Positions 1 through 12,887 of a stretch of 64,000 nt of DNA are shown here, piece after piece. The stretch covers positions 1-64,000 of the forward strand of contig QZCP01000501.1 in NCBI GenBank assembly GCA_003956705.1. The letters run 5' to 3'. How positions within the stretch are numbered: the first letter of the stretch is position 1; the number at the start of each line of letters is the position of its first letter. The position numbers and the translations under genes are program-made. The notes under the pieces were generated by a model. The model made no database searches. It saw only the letters and a list, made by a program, of their open reading frames with translations, and had not been told where the DNA came from. The stretch comes from Brevipalpus yothersi (taxonomy: Eukaryota; Arthropoda; Arachnida; Trombidiformes; Tenuipalpidae).

Positions 1-1592
1 GTACTTCATGCAAATTCAAATCAATCACGGATCACATGATGATTAAAAATATTTAATTTAAGGGGAATATATCGGTAGGTGGAATGGAGGTTTGGCTAAA
101 ATTAGCCTTGATTTTGTTTTTCCATAGAATCTCATAGAAATACACACACACACAGGCACACACAGACCAGAAAAAAAGAGCTTACAATCTTCTAGCTAAG
201 CTTAGATAGCTGGTTGAAGTGGCACTTTTGATTCTTCTTGAAATAGCTCAACTATTCTGCATTCTGATGACATCGTTTAAATTCTTCATGTAATCACTTG
301 TTAGCCTCTGTGAGTGTCTCGTGAAGTCACTTCCTCTCTCTCTCTCTCTCTCTTCAAAAGTCTACAATCTCTGGAATTTATTACACAGGGATTCCATTAT
401 TCATCATATATTGTATCTTTGCTCTATTTCATGCATGCTGCAGCTGTATTCATACGATTCATTCTTCCTGACATTGTCTTATCAACTTCGTTCGGTTTTT
501 AATGAACAAAATTAACCCAAACTTATAAACTAACGGATTTATCTTTAATTTTTTCTTTTTGCCAGCAACATTTTCTTGGCAAATAATCATCATCGATCGG
601 TGCGCGGCTAAAGCACCTTAATACAGGCTTCCAAATTTAAGATGGAAAAAAATGATATAACAAGATTGATATCGATTATTCCTTGAATCTCAATCATCGT
701 CACAAAACAAAAAAGTGAAATTTAATGGTGAATATCTATTTTCTCTTCTTCTTCGGGATGGACTCAATACCATTCACAGAATGACCAAGGATCAACATAT
801 CATACCTATTCATTGTTAAAATTTATCATATTTGGGAAGCAAGACGATATTTTTTGCTATCAATTCCCTCCAATTTTTCCTACCAATTAATCAAACAATC
901 AGAGAATCATATATAAATGTAAATGTACCATACGTATATATATACATATACATTAGCTTATTATAACTTCTTATTAGTCAGCACCTATGACCAAAATGAA
1001 GAGCTTTGGCTACTCTGTGATTAATAAGATGTGTCCACTGAATGATCAAAAAGAGAGAATCTGATAAACTCATAATTTAACATCAAATGAGAATACAGAA
1101 TTTGACGATTAAATCAGAGTCAAATATTCTTTCGCTGGGAGAGAACACTTGAGCTTATATACATCAGCATGTCAAAAATTGGTCGATAAATTGTACATCA
1201 ATGCTGGACAACATGTGAGATCATAAAAAAAGAAAATATCACACTCAAGAGCAGCCATATACCGTTGAGGAAGCGAAATAATTGTAAAAGAAAGATAATT
1301 TTTCATCTTTCATTCAAAAACAAAAATAAATTATTCAAGCACATGAGAAAGTAAAATGCCTTTCTTTCACTATTGAAAAAGAAGTGTTTCAACACAAATT
1401 TACAAATTACAATCACGATTAATTGTACTGAATTGTAAATTACTAGAAATTGCGTTGTGAAAACCCTGAAATTTTCTTAGAATATAATCAAAATCAGATC
1501 CTTACTAATGGTCATCTATATGCTAATGTTGGTTGTGTTCACGTTGATCTAATGATTTGTCCGAGTTATCAGCCAATCTGGTATCTGAAACC
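1..1592. other. Intergenic, no gene seen
   Basis: No open frame here has convincing codon use or paired splice sites. There is a short CA-rich run near 141-166 and a short CT run near 333-353. It may hold regulatory DNA or untranslated sequence of a gene to the left, but I see nothing specific. Confidence 0.5.
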
Positions 1593-2272
1593 TTACCATT
1601 CACACACGTCTGATGGAGAATAATCCTGAGTCAATAGGTAAATGTACAGGTTTTGATAGACAATCACAAACCTCAATATTCATGATATCTCCCAATCCAA
1701 CGTTACTGGCGAAGAAACACTTGTCGATCTTAAAGAGAAAACGAATTTGATGACCATTTATCGTTCATTTTTTCTGAATTTAATCATTATTACTTACAAC
1801 TTCTCCTGCAACTTCAGTGGCACAATATATATTCAATTCATCAATATTTTTGGCACCCATAAATCTCTGAAAATGGGGACAACTCAAAACATACCATTTC
1901 CGATCGGGAACTGTAAAATTCTAGAGGAAAGTGCAATGTTTTCATGAAAATTTTCATCCCCACCTAAAGAGTATTCCTTATCTCAATTTTATTACCTACC
2001 AAACATTCCTCAAAGGCTCCCTTAATTGCATCACCTTTTCCCTTAGAGAAGGCATCTTTTGCTTCGGCACATAATTTTTGTCGGGCCACACCATTGTTCA
2101 TTCGCAAACTTTCCGTATGCTGATCATGCTGATGTTTTCCAGATGCATCACAATGATGAGAAATGATGATTGTTAAAGTAATCAGAATGATGGTGATCAG
2201 TGTGGAGGTGTAGCTGAATTCCAAATCACATGCTCCAGTTCCCGATGTCTTGAAACTTTTCATGGAATGCAA
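1593..2272 (-). CDS. Small Cys-containing membrane or secreted protein, three exons
   Basis: I do not recognise the family. Exons on the minus strand are 2000-2272, 1672-1728 and 1593-1625. Both introns have GT-AG ends, and the exons join in phase 0 to a TAA stop, giving about 120 residues. Two nearby ATGs (2272 and 2263) could start it. The N-terminal part has a hydrophobic run around residues 21-39 that could be a late signal peptide or signal anchor. After a His-rich stretch there is a soluble domain with four spaced cysteines (motifs KLCAEAKDAF, FEECL, DKCFF and a terminal VCEW), suggesting two disulfides. The last two exons are only 57 and 33 bp, so ORF calling alone would miss them. A splice variant using a short segment near 1910 is possible but did not read well. 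Confidence 0.55.
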
Positions 2273-2969
2273 GGTAGAGGATTATACTTTTTCGCCCAAA
2301 AACTATACCTGAGATTTGAGCTTCAGGCTAGCTGGGAAATTAGCTCAATTCGAGAGAAAGAGAGAGGGAGAGAAAGTATCAGTAGCACGCGAGTACTTAC
2401 CGTCTGACACATATGGTTTTATCAAGCAATCAATTTTTCAGTTTTACAAATGAGGTAGAAAGTCATCGATAAAGTATTCAGATGATAGAATTTAATCGAC
2501 CAGAGAGATGCAAGTGTCAACATTTTAGGAAAAAAGAAATAATTTCAGAAATAATTGAATAATAGCAAAAGATTGGGTATTTCTAGTTTCTGCTCACCTA
2601 TGAAGGCGAAAATTTCTCATCTACATTAAGATTTCTAACTTGAAAGCTCTAGCATTTGACTCTTCTTCATCGGTCAAGGAATACACTTTAACGCGGATAG
2701 GATAGGATTGTTTACTTCATGGGGAAGGATTAAGCTTGTTAACAACTAGCTCTATTTTGGTATTTAACTAGACTGAGATTCACCAGAAAATTATGTGAAC
2801 ATTGTGAATGTACATGTATGTGAAGACCTCGAGAAATATTCCACTCGATAAGAGAAATTTTATGTAATGTAATTCGAAACTCGGTGGTAAAATGCGAGAA
2901 TCAACAAGAGCATTCAATTCAACATAACTTATTTACACCAAAGACTTGTCAATATATTTATCATTTTAA
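2273..2969. other. Intergenic between divergent genes
   Basis: This is the shared upstream region of the small Cys protein (-) and the pseudoprotease (+). It has a short GA-rich run near 2353-2375. I see no gene. Confidence 0.5.
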
Positions 2970-4109
2970 ATGGCAGAAAATAATTCCGAAGCTTGTTCTC
3001 ATCCAGAACATCACAAAAAAATGACCTCAAAATTGGAATCAGTGGTGATTTTCATGATTCTAGTTCTGGTGTTCATTTGTCTACTGGAAATAATCTTCAA
3101 CACTTTCCCAGCCTATTCACGTGTTAAAGTTTCATACGTATCACATGAAGAAGAGATAAGAAAATTGGAAGTAACGGAAAACATCACTGTTCGATTCATG
3201 CAAGATCAGCGAAAAGAATTTGATCGATACAATTTTCTTGTGACAATCAGAGGCTTAGGCAATGGAGTTTTACTGGGATCAAGATGGATTCTCACCACAA
3301 GATATACCTTACTTCGCTACGATGGTGATAAAAGTATGGATATTTTCACAAATCTGACAATCTATCCGAAATACAATAGCAGTAGAGCCGATATGGTGGA
3401 AGAGAAAACATACAAATCGGAAAAAATTTTCTGCTATCCTAAGCCAAGACTTTCTCTAATAGAATTTGCAACTGATGTTGGCTTGATAAAATTGAGTGAA
3501 GATGTGCCAATCAATGGTGCCAGAGGATTCAAGTCTATAAAATTGGCTAACAGTGAAGATGATACTGGTGAGATACAAATTGCTGGTTGGAAAAAAAATT
3601 CTGACAAGCAATCTGGAAAAATTGATACATCGATATTGCAGTCTGTTCCACTTGAAAGAGTTGAGATGAAAAAGTGTTCCAGCATTCGTTGGGTACCAAG
3701 AGTATATCATGATAGAATGATTTGCGCAGCAGGTAAAAAAGAATCAATATGCGATAAGGATTATGGTTCTCCAGCGATTGTCAAATCGAAAACAACCGGA
3801 GAAGATGTCATAGTTGGCCTACTATCGGCTGGGGATAAGGATTGCTCGTAAGTATAGTTGGAATCACAGCTACTTTCTATCTCTTTCAACTGCATGAACA
3901 ACTTTTCACCATGTTGTGGAAATTTTTTTTTTTCCAGTCAACCAGGCTGGATAATCAATATTGCGGAATTCAAATCATGGATCGAGGAGACAATGAAAAC
4001 AGAAAATTCGAAACATGAATGTCAAAATGCTTTTCCCTCTGCTTCACGTACCAAAACACGATGGCCCGCTTGGCCTGTATGGCCTCGCTTGAATCACCTG
4101 GTCTCTTGA
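2970..4109 (+). CDS. Membrane-anchored trypsin-fold (S1) pseudoprotease
   Basis: Exons 2970-3847 and 3938-4109 join in frame to 349 residues. A cytoplasmic tail of about 23 residues is followed by one hydrophobic segment (about 24-45), a type II membrane topology. The rest aligns with the chymotrypsin/trypsin fold: WILTT before the catalytic-His loop, TDVGLIKL around the catalytic Asp, IAGW, and a C-terminal QPGWIINIAEFKSWI helix region. Of the catalytic triad only Asp169 is kept. The His position is Tyr112 (TRYT where AAHC is usual) and the nucleophile Ser is Tyr265 (KDYGSP where GDSGGP is usual). An activation-type IVGG terminus is not evident. It is therefore predicted to have the fold without protease activity; the frame is intact, so it is not a simple pseudogene. 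Ligand or partner is unknown. A poly(A) signal AATAAA lies near 4301. Confidence 0.8.
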
Positions 4110-4802
4110 ATTTGGGATCTCTAACTTGATGGATAGAGAATCTTTGAATAATAACGATTTTCGCTGTCATTGACTTTTCTTAAAGTTTCTGGTAGACACG
4201 AAGAATAATCACCAATAGACTTTGATATTTTAAGAGTTGATAGATTGAAAATTTCATGATCAATTGCCATTAATTTTTCTTATACAATGAAGCTCATTTT
4301 CAATAAAATAACCCAACACTCGTAATCTTCCAGTGCCGATTTTCAAACGGTAAAGATGGGAAAGCTACTCATGCTTCTAGAGCTAGTGCGGATTGAAGAA
4401 ATATAAGTATGTCTAGAGACTTGACTTGATGAGACAGACATTGCCTCATATAATGGAAAGAAAAATTGAATAATTTAAATAAACACTGTTTGCGCATAGT
4501 TGAATCATATTTCTTGTCCAATAGAAATGTACACTAATGAATAGGTATATATAAAAAGTCCAAGTATAAAATTGATGGAAAAAAGTTGAAGTTTGAATCA
4601 CTTACAAAACGATCAAGGACCACTGATTGGCAGTGTGGGTTACATGTGATTATTGCCTAAAAGAGGCTCATTTGATGAAAAGTTGAGTGAAGTGATTGGA
4701 AATGTAATCATATTGAGCAAGGTGAAATAGAAAATTCGGATAATAACGAAGAGATCCCTTGGTTTACCAATGATTTTTTACACTGCTAAATTATCTTTGG
4801 CA
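4110..4802. other. Intergenic between convergent genes
   Basis: This contains the 3' flanks of the pseudoprotease (+) and ATAD2 (-). Apart from AATAAA near 4301 I see no element. Confidence 0.5.
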
Positions 4803-7800
4803 TCAAGAGCTTTTTTGGTGCATTTCAAAATTATCAATTTCATCGAAGAGTTCCTAAAAGGAAGTGAAACAAAAAAAATTAGAAATAATTGATACGAAAC
4901 AGATATACCTGATTGGTGTTCAAGACTTTCTACTTACTTTCAATAAGGGAGTTCTATCCCAATCATTTCTTCGTTTGTTTATCACACGGAAGAGGCAAGA
5001 ATAAATTTCTTCTAGCTGCTCAACTGAGCAATTCCTTGTCATATCAACTACCTTGTTGAATATTCGGGAAACTTGAACTCGATCAATTATGAGAGTATTT
5101 ACAATGATCGGCTCTGGTGAAAAAGCGATAGGGCTTTTGACAGGATTACTTTCGGACACTTTGACTAAGTTTTCTGAGAGAGTTTGAGAATCTATTTGGG
5201 GTTGGCTCTCAATTTGAATGTCATTGTTTTGAAGATCTTGAGAATCAGTGATTCCATTTTCTTTGATTCCATTTTCTTCAACTATTTCTTGATTTGAGGG
5301 CGACTTCTTGGATTCGATGTCGTTTTCAACTTTCAGGTTATTTCTAGAAATGGATATCTTTCGACCATTGAGATGACCATTACGATTCGATCGGTTCGTA
5401 CAAGACACTTTTCTCTTCTTCCGTTTGACATAACGGACAGTTCGCCTGCCTCGCTTTTGTCGATGATAAACAAACTTCGGGCTAGATTCAGAAGAACTTT
5501 CATTTCCCTTATCTGCAGATCCATTATCGACAGACTCGATTTCAGTATCTTCGTCCACATTGAAGTCATTGGAGTTTTTAGAATTCTTGCTGGACTTTGG
5601 AGAATTTGAAGATGCTTGCCCTGTTACCTCAGAGAATTTTCTGACAGAATTTGCAGTGTGGAGTGTCCAGTAGTTAGAAGGAGCGTATACAGCAACAACT
5701 TCACCTGAGAAAAATGAGAAACAATTTTTGGAATCAAGATGAACACTCAATAAAAACCATAAATCTCTTACCTCTTTTCTTTCTGTTCTCATGAATTTCT
5801 TGACAAAGTTGCTCAAAATCTGAATCCATTTCATTCTCAATCAGATTGTTTGCTGCATCAAGCAAGGCACAAGCACGATGTCTAATCAGTCTATCGCTAC
5901 TATCCTTGTCTGGATTGTATTCGAGAGCATTATCACGAATAAGCTTAACATCATCCAAAAATTGAGAGGCACATTCATATTTGTGGGTATCGATTTTGGC
6001 CATCATTGTTTCCAAAGCCATAGGTGTTTTGACAATTTCCAGATAATCTGATACTTCTTCCAAATTCACAGGCTTAACGAAAATTGAAAACCTCTTATCA
6101 CGTGAAAGTTTTGCAAGACACTCACGCAAAAATAGACGTAATTCTCTCAGAGAGCATTCTTCTCGTTTTCGCAATTTACGAAGTTCAGGCTCAGTGAGCT
6201 TACGGGGTGGACTAGGTGGTGCAATAGGCAGTTTTTCAGTGCGAGCTTTCGTATCAATTTGAACGGGCTCACGATAGATCATCTGTTCAAATAAAGGAGC
6301 AAAGAAGCTGACTCGTTCTTCTCTGGTAGGATTTGACATCTCCTGTAGGCGAGTTGTGTAGCGAGAAGTGTTAAAGAGATCTTTGATATCATCGGGAAGA
6401 TCGTCAAAAGAAGTATCACTGGTGGCTAGCAGTAGAATCGGCATGTGAGGCTCTAGATCTTCGATCATCGAGCTGAGATATAGACGCAATGTGTCTGGCA
6501 AAGCCTGCCACCATTGATCTATTCGGGGTAGATATAAAATGTGTGGTAAACGTTTGCATACTTCAATAAATATAGCAGAAACAGATTCCTCTGGAGTACG
6601 ACCAGAGACGGAATAAATAGATGAATAGTCAATTTTGGAATGACTAATGTGCTCAAAATGATGAAGTATGGCAGGACCTAGATGAGTAGTTTGACCCCGA
6701 TCTTTTGGACCATGTATCAGGAATCGAGGGCGATAATTCCCTCTCCAAAAGAGAGATCTAAAGTTAACATCTTTCGTGTTACAGAGATTGTCAAATAAAT
6801 CACTCTCATCGATGTCCTCATCTTCACTCTCAAAACAATCAACAGCGTCCTCGTTTACAACATTAACAGGAGAGGTTGAAGGTTGCTGTTGTTGTTGTTG
6901 CTGCTGCGGTGGTAAACTTTCGGCTTTCTCATCTTTAGAGTTGCAGTTTGTCTTATCTACCGGAGTTGAGATCGAGCAAAAGCTATCATCACTGTTGGAG
7001 ACACCATTTACAATCGGACAATCTACAGAATTTGTTGTTGGATCAGCACTAGTTGATGGTTCAGAGGATGGAGAAGAGAGGGGTGGAGATGATTTTGTTG
7101 AGTTTGTTGTTGAATTTGAAGTTGAAGACTTAGATTTTTCTTGGAGCTTTTTGATGGCAGCAGGAAATATACTGTTGATTGTATCAATTGACCAAGTGAG
7201 ATATTTACTTAACAAAGGTTTAACGGTGAAACACAGTGGACTTGAAATGGTGTGTGCAGATCGTTGGGATGCAGGAACTACTTTCCTCATGGCACGATTG
7301 AAATCTTTCAATTGGATAGTAATCTCATTGATATTGAGCAATAATTTTTCACGAGATTTATAAATTTGGGGATAGCGTCTTTTCAACGCAATAAGGGCAG
7401 TTTCAGCGCACAATGCTTTGAGATCAGCTCCACAATAGCCAGGAGTACGTGCGGCTAATATATCGATCATTTGAGGCGATAAAGGTGGTTCCCAATCACG
7501 AGTATGTATCTTGATTATTTGTCGACGAGCTTCCATGGAAGGCAGTGGAAAATGAAACTCCCGATCAAAACGACCGGGTCGTCTGAGGGCAGGATCTATG
7601 GCATCAATTCTGTTTGTGGCTCCGATGATTATCACTTGTCCTCTATCATCAAGTCCGTCCATCAACGCAAGAAGAGTGGACACAATGGATGAATGAATTT
7701 GATCCTGCTTGGTAGATCGTACCGGTGCAATACCATCGATTTCATCGAAAAAAATTATCGCTGGCTTCATGGTATACGCTTGATCGAAAAGTAAACGCAA

Positions 7801-8577
7801 TTGGCGTTCCGATTCTCCAACCCATTTACTGAGACAATCGGCACCTTTTCTCATGAAGAAAGCAACTTTACGATCACCAGTGCTACATTCATTGCACAAA
7901 GCGCGAGCGACCAGTGTTTTGCCAGTACCGGGTGGACCGTGAAATAAAACACCTCTCGGAGGACGAATTTTGTACTTATCAAATACTTCAGGATATATCA
8001 AAGGAAATAAAATCATCTCTTTGAGAGCAGCAACATGGCTATCCAGACCTCCAATTTGATCAAAAAGTACCGAATTATCAATATTCATCGGATCTATGTC
8101 GGCCAGTGAAGCGCCAGCACGTTGTCTATCATTTCGTAAACCTTTACTAAGAACATCGTTTCGCTTAAAATTTAACGGAAGACATTGACTACGATGTTTG
8201 GCCAAACTTTTACGCTTTTTGGCTTCAAAATGTGAATCATCCGAAGACGATAGACTATCATCAGATGATGAACTAGAGGCATCAAAATGATGGGCAGTGG
8301 GACGTCTACGTCTCAATTTAGGACTTATCACAACATGAGCACCATATATTGAGCCATTACGAGTGAATCCAACACCTCCTTCCATAACACCGGAATGATT
8401 TGTATGATTATTTGGGCCACCGTGTTTACCATCTTTACCGGTAGTCACACCCATTGAATTAATATTGTTATTATTATTAAAATGTATTCTTGGCCTCAAA
8501 TTGGGCCCAGTCGGCCCATCATTACTACTTTCACTGGCCATATTAATATAGCTTGATGTTGCTCGTGTGTTAACCAT
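4803..8577 (-). CDS. ATAD2: ATAD2/ANCCA-type AAA ATPase with bromodomain
   Basis: Exons 5772-8577, 4938-5704 and 4803-4853 join in frame (1207 residues; vertebrate ATAD2 is about 1390). Start is placed at the MVNTR methionine at 8577; upstream in-frame sequence is CT/GA-rich low complexity and reads as 5' UTR. Order: acidic/Ser-rich N-terminus, first AAA module with Walker A GPPGTGKT (about residue 213) and Walker B IIFFDEID (about 275), a Ser/Gln-rich linker with eight Gln near 557, a second AAA-like module whose P-loop is degenerate (HGPKDRGQTT), and a bromodomain at about 802-910 with the acetyl-lysine Asn in the EYNPD loop. The C-terminal tail is basic then acidic. The family is nuclear and chromatin-bound, using a hexameric ATPase and reading acetylated histone H4. 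A degenerate second AAA module is normal in this family. Confidence 0.93.
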
Positions 8578-10057
8578 TGTGAGAAAAATTGTATGTGTAT
8601 ATACAAACACACACACAACACACCAAACACTCAGTCCAAAATAGAGAGAAAAAATGGAGTCACAAAAACACACCAGAAGAGAGAGAGAGAGAGGAAGAGT
8701 ATAGTCACTTGGTTTTGGATCACTGATTTTCTCTCTTCCACTGTCCACAGATGGATGGAATATATTTTCAAATTAAGATGATTAAGATGATGGCTGGATG
8801 GTGAACAAAAACAATTAAGAAATAAAAATGTATAAATCCAAACATCAAACCATCCACAATCTCTCTCTTCTCTCTCTCAACTCAACTCAACTCTCTTCCT
8901 TTCTTCACTTCACTTCAAGCTGCAAACAAAAAGAGGGGGAAAAGCAAACTGGTATTGTGAGTCTCTCTCTCTTTCTCTTTTCTATTCTTTCTTTTTTTCT
9001 CTCTCTTTTTCTCGAACACAAATTGTGAAGATTTATGTTCACTTCTAAATGATATAATTAGTAATGATGATAATAATATCACTTCCACTTGACACTGGTG
9101 TGGACACTTAAGTATGAACTGGATAAATGTTGGAAAAATTATTTATCAAAAGAAAGATTGGAAAAATTAAAACTCATTGGGCATAGAGTGTTAAGCTGTT
9201 GGTAAGCTTTTTTCACTCTCTTTCGCTCTTGTCAGCTTTTGGCTTGATACACACACAATGTCAAAAATTGGCGGCAAAAAGTGTTCTCTTCTCCTGAGAG
9301 AGCTTGTCAACGCGGATTATCGATACATATTAATTCATATTAATTCACATAGGTTTTCGAAATAATTGTCGATGGCTTGATTGGCAATGGAGTGGTGGAT
9401 AATTTTAGATTTTGTTCTCGATTTTTTTCCCTAGATTGACGGTTGATTCGAGTGATCATTGTTGAAGTAGGAGAGATTATTTTGATGATGTTAAATGATC
9501 ATTTTTTCTATCATGAATTTTTCGTTCCAAGAGAAAGAGTGTGTGAGTATTCATTTTTTATTCAATAATAATTATTATGTTTTTGATAATTTTCATTTAC
9601 AAATTTTTGGTAGTTGAAAGTAGACTTTTGAGGTATACAAATTTGATTTTATTTGAAGTTTTTCAAAGATACTTTTTCTTCGGAAGTCTTTGACTTCTTT
9701 TTCAACAGATCATCTACTTGAACTCGCTTGATACTGTACTTTTTTAGGCTTCAGTTCATGAGAACTTACCGCAGTACTCAGAAGATTTTTACATTCAATC
9801 TCTGGTCATCATAATGATTTCGTTTCATTCACTGAGTTAATATTTAAATATTTCATTAGAAGGAAAGATGCTTTGTTGAGAGGTCGATACATCTCGAGGT
9901 ATGATGGTCTGTTGCTTGAAGAGTTAAGAGACAATAGAGTTGTGTCGGCAGCTCAGTAGCAGTAGTAGAGTGTCATATAAAGAATATACACCTAATATCA
10001 AAGATAGGAAGCTCTCATTTTGAGATCCATCCTCTAGTCATCAAAATGGTCAAATTT
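8578..10057. other. ATAD2 upstream region, no gene
   Basis: The proximal part has CA, GA and CT-rich runs (about 8607-8640, 8678-8694, 8859-9010) and probably carries the 5' UTR and promoter of ATAD2. The rest, up to the 3' end of gene X copy A, has no supported gene. Confidence 0.5.
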
Positions 10058-11535
10058 TCAGTATAATTTTGGAAACTTGGCATCATCGAGGGTCCCTACA
10101 TTAGCTCCATTTCTTGCAGCTGAACGTGTATATGTTCTGATAACTTTATTCGGAGGTTCCAGCACATCGATGTTCACTTCTTGAGGATCTTTCGGAGGCT
10201 GTACTGATGATTCAGAGATTAACTCTTGTGGATCATAAGTGCTAGTATTTTCATCTTCATCGAATATTATATCGTATGTGATGTATGTGTCTTGAGGCTC
10301 TTCACTAACTTCGAGCACTCTTTTCGAATTTTTCGATAATTGTCTCAAGTTTAATCCCCATCGATTGTACCTATTTCTGACAACATTCCAACCATGGCAA
10401 GTCCTAAAAATATTTGGTTCATCACTATCCTCAGAGACAAAATCGAAGATCCTCAGGAAATCTAGCAAGAGAAGCGAGAAGATAGATCGTTTTATCGAAG
10501 TTTTAATGAGTGAATATATCACTTACCCAATATCTTATTCAATTCTGATTCAGGAATTGCACCTCGGCAAATATTACTTGATATTTTTCTCTTTTTCGAT
10601 TCCTCAAAAATAGGAAACCTACAAGTAATGGCAATGTGTTTGTCGCAGATTATCTCGAAGATATTAACGAAAAAGCAAGTGGTATTTTGAATAGTTTTCA
10701 TGCATGTGAGATTCGATTTCAGTCTTTGGAGCTCCATATGGTCCAAGTAAGGAGAACTAAAATTAGCAACCTCCTCCATCCATCTTGCATTATCAGATTC
10801 TAGTGCTCGTTTGATGAAGTTAAGGGCGAGTAGGTCATCAAAACGTTTTCGGTCCAACTTAGCGGTGAGATCTGATGGAATCACTTTACTTGAATCATCA
10901 ATACTTTGAACTCTTTCCATTAATTTGATCAGTGAATCACTGACTTGATTCAAACAATTTTGAAGACTATCACAAGTGTCTTCGATTTTTTTGACTCGAA
11001 GCTCTAAATTGAAAAATAATGGAGAATAATTAGCTGACGCTGGATCCTTCCCATGCACTTCTTCTCCTTCTATAACAAGCTCTTCGGAAAGTTTCTTGAA
11101 CAACTTTTTGATGTCAGTTGGAAATCCTATCGCTAGTATTCGACACATAGCATCTTGAAACAGCTCTGGTTTATTCATCTTGATACTCAACTGTTCAACG
11201 GAATAAGGAAGTACTTTGGTGTCGTTTTCGATAGCTTTTCGAGTTTTACCATAAGCTTGTGCGAGAATAGGATGAAAATGATCCCCACGACTGTGAAATA
11301 GCTTACCATCAGAAATATAGAGGACCTCAAAAGCATCTAGGGAATAAAGGAAAATCATACATATGATAATCTTCATTAATCAAATCATTAATCAATTGAT
11401 TGACCAATACACTATGTACTCACAGAAATCTTGCGGTACACGATGTAAATAATTTGAACTTCTACAATCCCTTTGAACTCTTGCACAATGTCTCTCCACT
11501 AATTCTAGTGGGATACCATCCAAAGGAAAAGACAT
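10058..11535 (-). CDS. Unrecognised protein X, copy A
   Basis: Exons 11424-11535, 10527-11336 and 10058-10461 join in frame to 441 residues. The start is fixed by the MSFPLD methionine, conserved in the paralog at 18597-20143. I do not recognise the family. Visible parts are a short N-terminal exon with two cysteines, a conserved block after FEVLYISDGK through the MNKPELFQDAMCRILAIGFP region, a probable coiled coil (about 150-190, LELRVKKIEDTCDSLQ), a helical region around LDHMELQRLKSNLTCM, then GWNVVRNRYNRWGLN and an acidic tail ending near PNKVIRTYTRS. There is no signal peptide or membrane segment, so a nuclear or cytosolic role is likely but that is inference. The copy sits left of a broken ARL2 copy in the same order as the intact X-ARL2 pair. 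Confidence 0.8.
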
Positions 11536-12324
11536 TTTTGGATGAGATTATAAATTATTATTGTTATTATTATTATTATTTTGTTCGATAAGTAAATGAG
11601 TTCAACAAATCAATCACATGCTGGCTGATGATCACTGTTGTGATCACAAGTAGAAAATCAATTGATCATCACACCAGTATTATTGAGGCTGTTTTCAGTC
11701 GCAAAGATGCGATAAATAAAAAAACACTTCAGTAAAAATATAATCAATCCATTCAATGGATACCCTAATTATGAGCAATTTGGGAATCAATCAATTTTGA
11801 AAAATTGTAACAACTGAGTGATGATGAAAACTGATTAATGCTTCGAACCAAAAAATTGTTCAATTGGATTAACTAATTTTTGACTTCAAAACGTCACCAA
11901 AACAAGCAACAATAACAACAAGAACGGAGAACAAAAAACATGCGCAAAAAGGCGATAATTTTCGAGTGAAAAGTTCTTGAAAAATTGATAACGAAACAGA
12001 ACACTAGTGATAGGTATGAATTGATTCAATATTCGAAATTTTGTTGAATTCATCAAGGTTTTCGATTGCTGATCATTAAATCCTGAGATCTCTTTCCTTT
12101 CTCTTCTCACAATCGGCAAGATAAATGCTTCATTTTGTGCTAGAGTGAGAGAAAGGAAAGATTTTGGCCGTTAATAATGATGACTTGTCCAAGTTTGTAA
12201 GTTCAATAAACAGCCTCCCTCGTGCTTTTGATGTTGTTTAGAGGGTTGTGATACTTTCACTTCGAGGTGAGATGAGAAAGTTGTTGAATAGCAAGCTTGG
12301 ATTGAACTTTACAGCCAAATATCT

Positions 12325-12395
<71 letters not shown>

Positions 12396-12437
12396 GAATT
12401 CTGTCGGAAAATGGTAAACTATCCATGTATATATATT
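11536..12437. other. Former X-ARL2 divergent promoter, partly conserved
   Basis: Parts match the region between X copy B and ARL2, for example the stretch around 11925-12000 (an AACATGCGC core in a run of A) against about 20480-20575. The ARL2 first and second exons expected on its right are missing, and a long GA tract lies near the break. Confidence 0.6.
12326..12392 (+). repeat. (GA)n microsatellite
   Basis: About 33 uninterrupted GA units. It is the only long dinucleotide tract in the first 25 kb and lies 45 bp left of the surviving part of the ARL2 pseudogene. Open frames across it (poly Arg-Glu or Leu-Ser) are artefacts. Confidence 0.95.
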
Positions 12438-12665
12438 CAAGCATTCTACTATGAATTATCTACACTGATTCTAATCACGAACAATCCGGGAAGTAAACAA
12501 AATATACGAAGAACTCTGTTAGCTGATCTAATCGAAATCGTTCGGAATTCGAGCAACCTCAAGAATCGTCATTGGATACTCATAAACTGTAGTGCACCGG
12601 AACTACCCAAAGGAATTGGTCTGAGGCTAGAAGGTATATCTTCAAGCATTTTCTTTTTTGATTAA
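12438..12665 (+). pseudogene. Truncated ARL2 pseudogene (3' exon only)
   Basis: The sequence aligns with the last exon of the intact ARL2 at 21358-21736. The best-kept stretch is near 12553-12595 ([13 protein letters not shown]) followed by the diverged C-terminus ending in the same F-D-stop. The first two exons, with the P-loop and switch I, are absent, and so is the start of the last exon. Small indels break the frame at about 12440-12540 and around the GENLLQG region. It cannot encode a GTPase. It is the decayed member of the duplicated X-ARL2 pair. Confidence 0.85.
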
Positions 12666-12887
12666 TAATTCTCAATATCAGCCTCACTTTCTCTCTCTCT
12701 TTTTTTGGACTCGAATCGTTTAATGATTCAGACATCAAATCATCCGAATACAATTTATGATTAGATAATAGAGTTGACTGTTTTAACACACACCCGTGGA
12801 GCGCAAGCATGTGTTTAATACGGTTCAATGAGAGCCGAGCCTCCACTTTTTATTACTCTCTTTATAAACTTTCCAGCCATTCCTAAT

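Noticed and set aside
6776..7363. 195-codon plus-strand frame inside ATAD2
   Set aside because: Antisense of the ATAD2 coding sequence; its poly-Cys run is the reverse of the poly-Gln codons.
12238..12454. Open frames on both strands over the (GA)n tract
   Set aside because: Poly Arg-Glu and poly Leu-Ser readings of a dinucleotide repeat, open in all frames by construction.
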